From NCBI GenBank assembly GCA_000697665.1, contig KL197711.1, positions 1,112,761 to 1,176,760 on the forward strand: DNA of 64,000 nucleotides. The letters are read 5' to 3'. Below, piece by piece: positions 24,642 to 36,415 of the stretch; the first letter of the stretch is position 1; every line of letters begins with the position of its first letter. A program made the translations under genes and the position numbers. This DNA comes from Jaapia argillacea MUCL 33604. Its lineage: Eukaryota; Basidiomycota; Agaricomycetes; Jaapiales; Jaapiaceae. The notes under the pieces were generated by a model. The model worked only from the letters and a program-made list of their open reading frames with translations, was not told the DNA's origin and did no database searches.

Positions 24642-26169
24642 ATGTCGATTATCACTCTACCAGGCCTTCCCAGTGATGTCTTCGTTATCATCCTCCAATA
24701 TCTTACTGTCAAAGATCTTGCCATCTTGTCCAGGACATGTAAAGCACACCACCTTCTCGTGAGTAGCGTCCATTCCCATCGTTACTGTTAGTAATTTCTC
24801 CCAGGTGAATGAATTCGGGTGGAGAGACTATCTGCGCACGAACTCCCGGCCGTCACACAGCCTGGCAAAGGCATGCTCTCGTTGGAACCCATATGCACAA
24901 GTTCGCTATCAGACATTGGCAGATCGAGCCTGGTCTCGCCGGGAGTTTGTCGCTCGCCCCCTATCCCGACCATGGCATGGAAAGCTTCAACCCCTCCTCG
25001 CAGTGAGCCAGTCGAGGCTCATCGTTGCTGCGGGGAGCATGTTGTACTCGTATTTCTTCACAGTTCCAGATCGGAACAACGATGCACCTGGAGTGCAATT
25101 CGAGTCATCGTATACCCTGCACGATTCTCAACATCCCCGCCGCGACGTTACTGGCGTCAGTTTTGTCCAGGATGGAGGGCTTGATCGCACCCTCTATCTT
25201 GGGTTCGAGGACGGAGTCCTGGAGCGGGTTGTTTTGCCCTACTCCAAGATCGGGCAGCAGGCAGTCATCATCCCTCCATCGCTCAGATGGCGACGTTATC
25301 AGAATCCGGGAGATCTAGTCGAGAGCGTTTGTTCATCAGACGAACTTCTCCTGTCGTTTTCCTCCGGCGGCCTCGCCACATTGTTCGACCTCTCATCCTC
25401 TGCATCCCCATGTGCCAACCTAATCGACCTTGAGTCTCGAGGCTGGTCGTCATACCTCTCCAATGGCAGGGGTGCTCAGTTCGCTGCTTTTGGCACCTCA
25501 TCGAAGACACCCCTCGTCGTTCACGGCATCACTAATGCTCAATTCACGCCATCTCCCATCGCCGTTCTCGTTCCCTCAGAAGCTGCGCAGTTGAACTCGT
25601 CTGCTGTTTACGGCATCTCCGGAATGCCCCAGTCGTCGCCTTGGGGTGCCTCTGATCGCGTATTGGTCTCAGGGTGGTACGACGGCGTCGTGCGGGTGCA
25701 TGACCTCCGCGACTCCACTCGTGTGTCCGTACCGTCGTCTGATTCGTCGTCCGCCCCTCTCCGATCCGTCCTATCATTGTATGACCCTTGGTCGTTTGAG
25801 CCAATATACACGGTTTCGTGTGGTGGCGGCGCATCCAGTCATATCGCCGCAGGTTCCGCTCGCCACAGCGTGGTCGCCTTCTGGGATGTTCGCTCTCCTT
25901 CTCGAGGTTGGAGTGTTCATGCTCCTGGAAACGACTCCTCCCCCGTTTATTCCATAGTTTTGGAGAGTTCTCGTCTGTTTGGCGCAACCCAAAGCAGGCC
26001 CTTTGTGTATGACTTTGGGACAGGCGTCAACTCAAACACATACCCCCGATTGCCCCAAAACCTCGATGGTGTGGTCAGACACAAAGATTGGAAAGGAGTT
26101 GGTTTCTACGTGACCAAATACAATCACAGCCGTGCTGTTACCGATAGCGATGGAATGACAAGAAGGTGA
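24642..26169 (+). CDS. F-box protein with WD/beta-propeller-like C-terminus
   Basis: Probable substrate receptor of an SCF ubiquitin ligase. Two exons (24642-24758, 24805-26169) give 493 residues. The N-terminus is an F-box (LPGLPSDVFVIILQYLTVKD, then LAILSRTCKAHHLL) that would bind Skp1. The remainder resembles FBXW4-like proteins: degenerate WD-type strands (LTVSCGGGASSHIAAGS-like and VLVSGWYDGVVRVHDLRD, HSVVAFWDVRSP). The intron joins HLLV to NEFGWRDYLR. The ubiquitination target is unknown. Confidence 0.85.
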
Positions 26170-26378
26170 AACCCCCGATTAGATGAGGTATAGGAATTAC
26201 ATATGTGTGTGGTATGTCTTCGTACAAACAGAGCAAATAAAAACTGATGAACAAGAGACCTTCAGATCAGTGACGAATAACCAAAAGAAACAAACTACAA
26301 GTAAAGTCCAGAGATAGAAAGGAAGGGGAGACAGCGCAGCTGTCATCTCAACTAGTAATGAAGCGGATGGACAAATGG

Positions 26379-29300
26379 TCACGACTGAACCTGGGGAGCC
26401 TGTGACCGAGCCCAGTTGAATAGCTGTCGAACGTCGCTCGTTGGAGGATTGTCCGCCGGTTGTCTGGGTTCGACGAGTAGGCTGTGGAAGAGTTAGTGTT
26501 ATTCCGAAGACTTCGATAACACCACATACCTGCGACGATAGAGATCTTGTAGATCGCCACTTGACTTGGATTTTTCAAACGCGACATGTAGATATTCTTG
26601 TACCTCTGGAATTGCTTTCAGATTGTATGGCACTTGAAACCGCTTCATATCTGTAGAAATAATCACGTTAATTTACGTTAATACAATGTTCATTGCGATG
26701 CTTGCCTTGGACGATCCTGGCCAGTTTGTGATATTTGTTGAAGTTGAGCAACTTGCGATCAGGAGCAAGTGGGGACGCTCTGTGGGACGGATTGCCTTCC
26801 CGACAAAATGTGACGTCCGTGAGATAAAGGCCTGTGGGGGTTTAGACACGATACGATGGAAGAATAGTAGGAGCATACCAAGGAAGGGCACAGCAGGAGG
26901 AGGGGTGTTGCGCAATCGTGAGCGGTACTCGTGGTAGTTGCGTGCGTGGTCAGCGAGTTTCCGTAGACTCTCGAGTTGGATCTTGTTTTTCTGGGGAACG
27001 CCCTGCAATGGAGGTCAATGAAACTGAAATGGTCATCGAATGGAAAGACATACCCCCCACGTCTGGTGAAGCCGAGAGATTGTGGAGGAATCCAAAGCAG
27101 CCAACATTGATCGAGACGTGCTGAAGTTGCTCAACAATGTGCATCGCTAGTGTCCAAGGGGGTCAGCTAAAGCAGCAAAATAATGCGGGGTAAAGTACAT
27201 ACGTCTGCAACCTTGATGAAAAACTTGACGAGTGTAACACGTTTCTTGGTGTCAAGCTCGCTGAGAATACTCTCCGAGACCCATCCGGTGATGACGGTGC
27301 TGAGCGAGGAAACCGCCTTGATATTTGCCGGAGATGGCGTACTCTCTTTGCCCACTTCCAACAACTCTTCTGGACGAATCGCCCGATACAGGTCGCACTC
27401 CATGATCGTAAGTTGGCGGGCAAGTTCAAGGGCATCAAAATCAGTGACATGAATGGTAGCAAAGCTTCTGTTGCGCAAAGCAGATAGCAATGCCTTGGTC
27501 ATTAGCGGTCGTGGAATCTCAGTAGGAGGAGCGGCAGGTGGATTGATGGGAAATCCTGCGTTTGGCATACGTTCAGTCCTGGGACTCTGAGTTTCCGTGT
27601 TTTGAGTTCGAACCAAAATCAAGTCGCGGATCCGCTGCGATGGACCAGGGAACATTCTCGATAGCGCATCTCGGTTGAAAGCAGCCAAGTCAGCCAAGAC
27701 CGGAGCGTCTGTCGCATGGCGCCAATTGTTCTCCAGCCACAATCTGATGAAGTTCGATATCCGGAGTCGAACTGGCATGCCTTTGCGTTGCTGCCAAACG
27801 AAAATGTCTTCTTGGGAGAGGTTAGGAGGAGGCAGAAGGTTGTATCGAGTGATGATAGCTCCAAGAAGCTCGGCGGGTGTGGAGAATAGTCGGAATGTGA
27901 GCCAGAAGACTTCTGAGAATCCAGGGTCCACAATAGAATCATGGGGTGTCATCTTCTCAACGAGAGCCTGGAGAGTGGCGCCAACAAGAGTGCCTTCAGT
28001 GTTGTAGGCCACATCCTCCATGAGGTAATCATGATTGAGCATCCATGAAATCGGGTCCGCGTGGAGTTCTTCTGAAGGGGGGATGGAGGGAAGATCTCCG
28101 TGAAGAATCTTCTCTTCGATCGCTTTAGGGCCGTGATTGCGATGACTTCCTTCCCAGGTGGTCCCATCATCATCATTCCGACTGTACAGACTGGGGGATG
28201 TAAGACCCGGAGCAACAGACTCATGGTCGAGATCCAATGGAGGCAACTGAGGAGCTTCTGAAGGCGACTTCGGTGAAAGAGGGAGAGGAAGTTCTGCCGC
28301 CTCACGTTCTATATCTTCAGAGATACGTTCTCGACGAGGAGCGAATGAGGAAGGGGGATGGGGAGAAGCTTCTGGAGTCAAAGCGATGGACGAAACGCTT
28401 TGTGCCTGAATAGTCATATCTTCATCATCATAGCCCTCCATCGTGAACTGAGCATGAAGCGCATTCATATTCGGCGTCTTCGGTACGCTTCCTCCCGCAA
28501 CCGCCGTCGTCAACTGCGTAAGATTCGTCACATTAATGAACTTCCTCGGGGTGAACAGTGACGGATCAGGCTCTCCAGTCTTGGGAAGCTGGATGATGAA
28601 TGTCTTGCTATCCCCACTGAGAGCGGATCTACTCAGACACATCTTGACGCCAGCGACACAATCTGCACCAGCCTTGAGAGCATCAGTGGCAGACCGTAAC
28701 AGCGTCGCCTTCTCTTCCTCCTCCGTCATAGTGATGAGGGGGATGGTAGAGGTGAGAACCCTGACGGAATCCGCCAAAGAACTGGTAACGTTATACAACC
28801 CCTCCTTCGCCGCTCTCAGATTCCCAAGTTTGTGCTGTGGAATATCTGGATGTCGCATGACGGCCTCTACAATCGTCAACAGCTTGCAAACCATCTCGAT
28901 GACTTCCCGAACGAGGTCGTACATATGACCTGTGCTCGAGGCGTGCGATGTCCGTGAATGAACATGGGCCTGGCCAATGAAGGCAGCGATTGTCGAAAGG
29001 TATTGATCATGGGTGTATCGAAGAGCCTCCATGATCTCCGCAGCTGTTGACGGTCCAGAAGGGAACATGGGCGTCGCGGGTGTTCGTACTGAACCAAGGG
29101 ACGACACGGACGACGAAGACGAGTTACTACTGACAGACGTATTGGGTTTGTGTCCGCTGGAGGAGGAGGGAGGGTGCACGCGGGACAACGGCTCAACTTT
29201 GTAGTTCTCCTTCGTCTCTTTAGAACTCCCCGCTAGAGGAGGAACAGGCGGTATGGGCGGCATCTCGGCGTTCTTCGACAACATCTGCTTCTCGTTCCGG

Positions 29301-30661
29301 AGATCACCCATACTCCGCACCGTCCGAGGCGGAGCAGCAACTTCCTTCTGCCTCAACTGTGATCTCCGTACCACAGCATTCGTCGTTCGCCATGTCCCAC
29401 CACTACCCTGAGGTTGTGAGATCGTCGGGTCTTCATTGTCGGAAACGACTTCATCTCCATCTCCCCCTTCCTCCAGATCAGACATTTGGAAATCCGATCC
29501 AGAATTCCTCTGCCCAGGAAGCGCGAACCCGCATTGGACCAACACCGCCAAGAACCTCCTACAAAACCCAAAAAGTTGTCCAGCCAGTTTCAACATCAAC
29601 TCAGTCTCTGCTTCCCTCTCATCCTCGTCCATCTCTCTCTCATCCCCAGCCTTCTTCGTCTGCGCAACTAAAGCAGCAAGCAAAGATAACACCCTCCCCC
29701 TCTCTTGTGCCAAGATGGGGAACTGCTTTAACCGTACGGCTTCGCGCTGGAGACAATCTGTTGATGAGAGAATGGTTCGAACGGAGACGATGATTTGTGC
29801 TGTGGAGGGTTGATAATGAGATATCCTGGTGGCTCGGACGGAAGCTTGTAGAACCGACAAGCCGTGCAGAAGGGACATCATGATTGGCGGACAGTAAGAT
29901 TCTGATTCTGCACCAATGAGATCGGTAGTGCTGCGATCGTGACGGCTGCTGCGAATACTGTGTCTCGGTGAGGGAGTACTCGCCCATGAAGTTGTGGATA
30001 CAGCGGATTGAGTGTGCGCATGACCTGGATGCCAATCCTGCAAGCAGACTTCAGTATATGCTTCTGTATCATGATCCAAATTACTGACCTGAACAGGCAA
30101 TTCCTCCTCGGTCAGGGAACTTAAATGGGATGTGACATAGTTGCTCGGGAACCATCCTCTCCGTCCTTCAAGTTCCCCATCCCACCAGCCACTAGAGTCT
30201 CGATTGATGACATGTATGATTTGTCCCGCCATAAACGATAGACAGGTCGCGCTTTGGCTGTCAGGGAAGTAGTCATGCATCGCGAGTACAAAATCGCCAT
30301 GTCTGGGAGACAGACCCCCAGTCGAGCTGACGGGACTTGAACTTCTCGAGGGACCACCTAGAGAAGTCGATGAAGATGCCGAAGCAGGGAGGTGTAGAGA
30401 TGATGTGGATGCGGTGGAGGAAGATGGGGCGGGGGAGATCAAGGAGATTGAAGATGATGTCGATGCAGATGATGTGCTCCTCATTCGAGTGCGAATTGAG
30501 GATACAACGCCCAAAGAACGTTGCTGGTGATGATTTGGATGTGATGATCCGGGAGTAAGACTTCTGGTAGAGGCACTATGTGGGCTCTTTCCAGACCTTG
30601 GACCAGAGGGTGCATTAGATACTGAAGTGTCGATCCGTAAACCGGAAGAATTCGAGGGCAT
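26379..30661 (-). CDS. CDC25: Ras guanine-nucleotide exchange factor, Cdc25 family with SH3 domain
   Basis: Activates Ras by GDP/GTP exchange, upstream of cAMP/PKA and MAPK signalling at the plasma membrane. The first exon (27203-30661) encodes about 1,150 residues. A Ser-rich leader is followed by an SH3 domain at about residues 123-182 (LAMHDYFPDSQSATCLSF, then GWWDGELEGRRGWFPSNYV). A long disordered and helical middle follows, then the RasGEF-N module (GTLVGATLQALVEKMTPHD). The catalytic RasGEF domain begins around DFDALELARQLTIME. It continues over several short 3' exons with FFIKVADRC, LLSNFSTSRSMLAALDSS, GVPQKNKIQLESLRKLAD, then FLGLYLTDVTF and NFNKYHKLARIVQ. The stop is TGA at 26379-26381. 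The order and catalytic motifs match yeast Cdc25, and it looks intact. Confidence 0.93.
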
Positions 30662-31552
30662 GATCGGGATTTATGGTTTTAAGGCGCCGTGTCGTTAGGT
30701 TTGAACCGAATAGAAGTCTGAGCAAGCCAGGGTTATGTGTAGTAGGTATTCTAGAGCGTAACGCCATCCAAGTCCAGAAGTAAGTAAAACATGCGACGGG
30801 CCAATATGATTGCAGGGTAGGGCTCACCAGTGAACTATATATACATGTCAAGGTTACCCTTGAGGATGTCAGCCTAGTACCAGTGGGACTATAAGACGGA
30901 CTAACCAAAACTAAATCCAAAATTCCAAATTTTCGGATTGAGTACACCGAGTTCGAAGGAATGCAATAGGATGGATGACGGGGATATAGAGGCAGGAAAG
31001 AGAGGACGGGCGAAATGAGAGTCGGGGCGACCGCTACAGCGGGGACGGAGCCTAGAACGAATTGGAGATACAAGGAACAGACAAGATGACTTCGAGTGGC
31101 AGGTTGGCGTTTCACGCGTAAGATCAAAGTGGCGAGGTCATCAAGCGGTGTCGACGCGAAAATTTGGGGCAAGAGCGGGAGAGCACGAGCACGATTGACG
31201 GGATGAATTTGAATTGAATGTACGGGCGTTCTGCAAAACTGGTGCAGGATAAACGCAAAAGGATAGGATGTCGACAGTGGAATGGAAAGCAAGGCCAAAA
31301 GGTGGCAGTAGCAATAACTTGTCGTCAAGGATATCGTAGACGCAAGCAGAGAGGAACCAAATCACCCGGTCCACAAACTGAAACTCTACGGACGATTCGA
31401 TTTGCCTTTTTGGGAACTTGAACATGCAACCGTGATATTCCCACGATACTAACCCAATCTTATCGTTGCTCGCGTGCCTCCGTCTATCCACTCAACCCAT
31501 TCGACTCAGGGGGTTGTAGCTTTCCATGGACTACCACTAAGTACCTCTGCGA
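30662..31552. promoter_or_regulatory. Divergent promoter/5' UTR region between CDC25 and the NiCoT gene
   Basis: About 890 bp separate the two start codons. The left part is likely the long CDC25 leader and the right part the NiCoT promoter. Minus-strand frames here (about 30615-31491) look non-coding. No specific regulatory motif was identified. Confidence 0.4.
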
Positions 31553-33597
31553 TGTTCCAGTTCTCGCTCCGTCGCTGTCGTCTCACCCTATTTGGCCGTT
31601 CTCTGCTCCTCGTCGTCGGCGAGGTCGCCTTCAACGTCGTTTGCTGGATCGTCAGCGCGGTATTATTTACCAGAAGTGCGGAGACACGTTCTATGCTTGG
31701 ATTAGCTCTCCTCGCTTGGGTTGGTACCGATATCTCTTGTCCCGTAACCTTGACAATCTATTTATTTCTGGTGGATAGACCATCGGACTGCGACATGGTC
31801 AGTTATTCCATTGCGAATCATCAGAACAGTCGACTCACCACATCCCATACGTAGGTCTTGACGCTGATCATATTAGGTATCTGTCGATCGTAAGTTTAAA
31901 ATGCATCAGAGACCTCTTTGCATCTAAATAGAAACCCAGGATCTTTTATTTAATCCACGAGACGACATTACACGTACAGTGCCATCGACAACGCAACGCG
32001 GGGGCTCATCAGCCTCGGCCAATTACCAGTTACATGTGGCCTCTTTTTCTCCATCGGCCACAGCACAATCGTCATCGCAGTGGTTAGTCCATGGTATACC
32101 CCGCCACCTGGGTCTTACCACTTCTTGGCTTCCAGAACGTCGCCATCGCAATCAGCACCAGTATCTACAACAGACTCGGGGGCGTTAGTAGCTTGGGTGG
32201 AACCATCGGTATCGATACCTATCCCCCTTTTCTGACACGTGTACGACTAAGAAACGGCGTATAGGCACTGCCATCAGCGGATCCTTCCTCTTCTTAATTG
32301 GTCTGGCGAATTCGATTATACTCTGGAACATCCTCAAGCGACGGCGTAAAGTATGCCTCTCAGGTCCTCTTACTTTCGCCCCCCTCTCATTCGAGAAGCA
32401 GAATGCGACACGAGGACAAGATCCTTCTGAAGAAGACCCATCTCATGAAAATATGATCATGATGAGGATTTTGGGTCCCATCGTCAAGTTCGTCAACCGT
32501 CCTTGGAAGGTGAGCCATCCCATGTACCAAACATCGGCATCGACAAATCCTCTTAGATGTATCCAGTCGGCGTTCTATTCGGCCTTGGTAAGTAGTCAAC
32601 AGTCGCATGACCATCTAAGTACCTTTGATACTCACAACGGAAACCTCCACCCAGGATTCGACACCGCATCTTCAATAGCACTTCTCACCATCTCCGGAAT
32701 CGCCAAAAGAGGACCAGATGGCAAGTCCATTCCCCCCGGATACGTGGTCATCCTACCCGTCAGTCCCTTTCGTCACAACTCAATCTTCGACCTAATGAAA
32801 CATCATTAAACAAATTTATAGTTGCTGTTCACAGCTGGCATGTCCCTTGTGGACTCTATCGATTCAGTATTGATGCTTTATTCGTATTCCGGTTTCGCAG
32901 AGCGAAGCTTCAAGATCTTCGCGACACCGATAGATGATCCTGGGCTCCCTTTCACTGCCTCCTCTCCAACTAATCCAGCAAATCGGCAAGTGGAGGAAGA
33001 GAAGGATTTTACGCAATTGAGGGATGGATCAGACATCCCTACCGCTCCCAACCTCGATATCGCCTCGAAGGATATCGAAAAACAACGAGAAGACACTTGC
33101 GTTTCTGTCGCCATAGGCGAAGTGGACGAGTCATCGGACCGTCGTCTCCAACTCAAGAGAAACACGATGTCTAGTCTGAGTATCATCTTAACCTTGATGA
33201 GTATCTTGGTTGCCTTTAGGTCAGTCCCCCATCATCTCCGAGACCCCGAGTGTATAACCAAGCACATCAAATCCAGTATTGCATTGATAGAAATCATGGG
33301 ACTGATAGGTGATAATTGTGGTAAGTGTAAGGCAGCGGCGAACGCTGCGGATGGGGGAGGGTTGGCGGGGAGTTGGTGGAGAGGGTGGGCTAGGGTGAGT
33401 GACGATTCTTCGTCGAGTTTTGCGGGAGAGTTGGTGTTCACTTTTTTGGAAAGGCAAATGATAATTCTGGTTATGTCGGTGCTGGGATCGTCGGTGGGTT
33501 TCTACTCGTTGTGAGTGGGTGGTATGGGTGTAAGTGGGTGAAGAGAAAGTGGGCTGGCAGGGAGGGACCTCATTCGGGAGCCTCGATCACGAAGTGA
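31553..33597 (+). CDS. NIC1: Nickel/cobalt transporter, NiCoT family (Nic1-like)
   Basis: High-affinity Ni2+/Co2+ permease of the plasma membrane, feeding urease in fungi (family knowledge). From the ATG at 31553 it opens with the helix GRSLLLVVGEVAFNVVCWIV. The family signature RHGLDADHISAIDNATRG is built from two microexons: 31779-31797 (19 nt, ending in RHG) and 31855-31876 (22 nt, LDADHI). The rest of the signature starts the next exon at 31980. Other conserved blocks are FFSIGHSTIVIAVNVAIA, LGGTIGTAISGSF, PVGVLFGLGFDTASSIALL and LLFTAGMSLVDSIDSVLML. A last intron (GTGAGT...AAAG) shifts to the ANDNSGYVGAGIVGG C-terminus, ending at the TGA at 33595-33597. A long cytosolic loop sits after helix 6. 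The exact N-terminus is uncertain because an upstream exon is possible. Confidence 0.9.
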
Positions 33598-33929
33598 AAG
33601 TTTTCGTTGAATACACCATCTGTACTACTAATTTCCTCAGCAATTGTATTTCCGAGACCGCTGAGTACATTGCTGACTGATGATTTGTGAGGGCTACAGT
33701 ACTGGCTAGTAGGTTCACTCCTGCCACCTGACTTTGCAAAGAGACAAAACGCACAAGAAAACGCACCTTGAGACACGATGCCACCGGAAGCCGTACGAGC
33801 CCGTCTGACAAAATGCCGACGACTGTGCATCCCAACATGATTGCTGCGTTTCTTGACATTTCTCCACCATAACATCCTTCTCCACAGTTCTGACAGACGT
33901 CTCTTCGTCGCGTCCTGACTACAGTGACC
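33598..33929. other. Spacer between the NiCoT and MBOAT genes
   Basis: About 330 bp between two genes in the same direction. It holds the NiCoT 3' flank and the promoter of the acyltransferase. Minus-strand frames at 33570-33935 look like shadows. Confidence 0.45.
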
Positions 33930-35437
33930 ATGCACCCTTATGTCTACCGAGAGTACGTCAACTTTGCTCTGTTCTGTCGCTCTAACTTATCATTGAACGC
34001 CGACACGTATCGCGTCGGGCTCGCAGACTACAGATAGGCGCTTTGCAAGCCTTCCGCACTGTAATACCAGCATCCGCAGACCGTATTCCCGTAACATGGC
34101 AAACGGCACCCTCCATGATCCTCCACCACCTCCCTCTCGTTTTCATGGCATACCTCGTCCGAAGACCAGATACCTACATCATCCGACTATTACTCCTCCC
34201 CACCGTCTTGTCCGCGATTTTGCGTATGACGTTCAGTTTCCATTGGACGGACCCACAGCTGAACGTGTATAATTGGGGACTTAGTGAGTGTAGTAATCCC
34301 GAAATGGTAGATGGAGCACTGAATGGTTATCAGGTTTACTCGGCTTGTATGAGATTGGTCGAGCGCTAGATTTCGCGTTCGCCAGACATGGGAGATTGAA
34401 GGTCGGGGAGAAGGTTCCTGGGGAGATGTATAGGCGTCCTACGCCTCCCTCACACGCCACTAACGCAGGAGCGCATACCAATGGGGACGCGCACATAGAG
34501 GATAAGCTGGAGCCCAAAGACCATACCTCATCTCTCTTTCCGCTCTGGCTGGAAGATGCCATTGAGATGCTTTGTGCTGTTAGAGGTATCGGCTGGGACT
34601 TTGGTCACGGTGTCTACGTGCCAAAGGAGTGGAGATCGACTGAGAGGACCAAATTCCTTCTCCAGACACTCAAGTCGTTCGCGATTCACTTTTTCCTGTT
34701 GGACTTCCAAGAATCATTGCTCAAGCTTGTCCCAGGAGTTGGTAGTCCTTTTGGGGGCACCATCTTCCTCCCGCTCCCACTTTACCAACGATACGCACTC
34801 TCAACGGCAATCCACATCCTCACTGGCAGTTGCATCCTATCGGGTTTCATCATGGTCTATGATCTCCTCACACTAATCGACGTTGGTCTCCTTCGTCACT
34901 CACCCTTATCTTGGCCTCCTATCGTGGAGAACCCTTGGGGTACCCACTCCCTCCACGAATTCTGGGCTAAACGTTGGCATCAAATCCTCCGACAAACGTT
35001 CATGGTATATGGCGGTATCCCGGGAAAGTGGATTGCTGGGAACCCAGGAATGGTCGTTGGCATGTTCCTGGCCTCTGGGATGTATCACGAATACGCGATT
35101 GATACCATGGGAAGGGGGTTGGACCATCGGGTTACTTTCTTCTTTTGCTTACAGGGTGTAATGATGTTCCTAGAGAGATTTTGGAGGAAGTTCACGGGCA
35201 AGAGGGTGGAAGGGTGGCCAGGAACAATTTGGGTATATTTCGTTATCATGGTTTTGGGTCAGCCCTGTGGTAAGCTTCTCCGTTCCTTGGTGATCATAGT
35301 TTCGGAGACTGATCTCCTCTGTAGTGGATGCCTGGCATCTGCGTGGACTTGCTGGTGGCATGGTCATCTTCCCAGTAATCAGCCCTACGAGGCTCGTGAT
35401 ATTCCCTGCCGTTCGACATATTCTGAATGCTCTATAA
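33930..35437 (+). CDS. Wax-synthase-like membrane-bound O-acyltransferase
   Basis: Integral ER-type acyltransferase of the wax synthase/MBOAT group (PF13813-like), a family that includes fungal terpenoid and fatty-alcohol acyltransferases. The first exon encodes MHPYVYRE and splices to LQIGALQAFRTVIP. Hydrophobic helices follow, then the diagnostic NPWGTHSLHEFWAKRWHQ, FMVYGGIPGKWI and the catalytic His in LASGMYHEYAI. The last intron (GTAAGC...TGTAG) joins GQPC to VDAWHLRGLAGG, and the protein ends HILNAL at 35435-35437. A Pro/His-rich loop of about 40 residues (after GEMYRRPTPPS) is unusual in the middle. The acceptor substrate cannot be told from sequence. No biosynthetic cluster partners are adjacent apart from the alcohol oxidase further right. 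Confidence 0.85.
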
Positions 35438-35548
35438 GCGTTTGAATGACGACTACATATCCTATTAGATTGCCATGATAGTCAAGTTACGTGCTACGTA
35501 TCTCTGATGCTGCTTCGGGTCTCTACTACTCCCTCCTGCGCCCCAGCC

Positions 35549-35849
35549 ATGAAGATGGACCCCGATCTCGTCTTATTGAGCAAGTTCCTTCCATCCAATA
35601 TACGCTCGCAAATCTTGCCCCCGAGAAACGTTCCGACTAGTACTAGCCACCATTCCCGCTTGAAATCTAGCGGCTCCTGTGAGTGAACTTTTCGATGAAG
35701 ATACGGCCACCGTGAACTTCGGGGCGCCGCTCTAGATCTACTTCTCAGGTCTACATTGCGACGACTGCGGTCTCGGAGTCGAACATTCCCTCGAGTGTTC
35801 TTCGGGGTGGCACTGCGATCTTGGCTCGTGTATCAGCCTACATTCATAA
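35549..35849 (+). CDS. Candidate tiny cysteine-rich protein (76 aa), uncertain
   Basis: Two exons joined by a clean 70-nt intron (35549-35678 and 35749-35849; GTGAGT...CTCAG) give 76 residues. The second exon is striking: CLHCDDCGLGVEHSLEC, then SSGWHCDLGSC, six cysteines in a short stretch, which could be a small metal-binding fold. There is no obvious signal peptide (MKMDPDLVLLSKFLPS). I do not recognise the family and the model rests only on splice signals and the Cys pattern. An alternative splice near 35830 could extend it. It may also be chance. Confidence 0.3.
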
Positions 35850-36415
35850 CACATTTAGTCCACGATCCCGCCGCCCAGCGTCGAGAGCATCGGCTGCATT
35901 TTTGGAGAAGTTGTGATCTTGGAAACTCCGGGACTTCATATGTTCAGTTGACCCGGGATGAACGATGCCTCGGTCATTGGCCACTGGGTCCAAGGATTGT
36001 CTGGAAGATCATGTTGGAGTCTTCTATGCCGAGACCCGAGACTCGTCCACCGATCAGTGGAGTCTGTCAGAAAAGGAAGGATCGTAAGACGGCGACGAAC
36101 TTGAAGCCCCGCCCCGTTGACTTCACTCCCCTTGGACCAGAGTGCACCACAAACCCGTGTACAGGCGGCCGTGGCTTCGCCGATGCTACCAACCATATTG
36201 CCGACTGATCTTCATGGCCCTACGTAGCACCTGCACATTGTGTCTCCTCCATTTAGAGGTACAAATCGATTTATTCCAACATTCTTGCGTACACAACACG
36301 ATATTCTACAAATGATCCATCCAACAACAAAATTTCATGAAACCAACAAACAATCTACATACTCAATAAACCAACTGGCAAAAAACAGAAATTCAACGCA
36401 TAACGGTTAACCCAG
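35850..36415. other. Intergenic region left of the alcohol oxidase
   Basis: No gene is supported. A plus-strand open frame continuing to about 36208 has no domain. The right part is the 3' flank of the alcohol oxidase, with short AT-rich stretches near 36300-36380. Confidence 0.45.
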
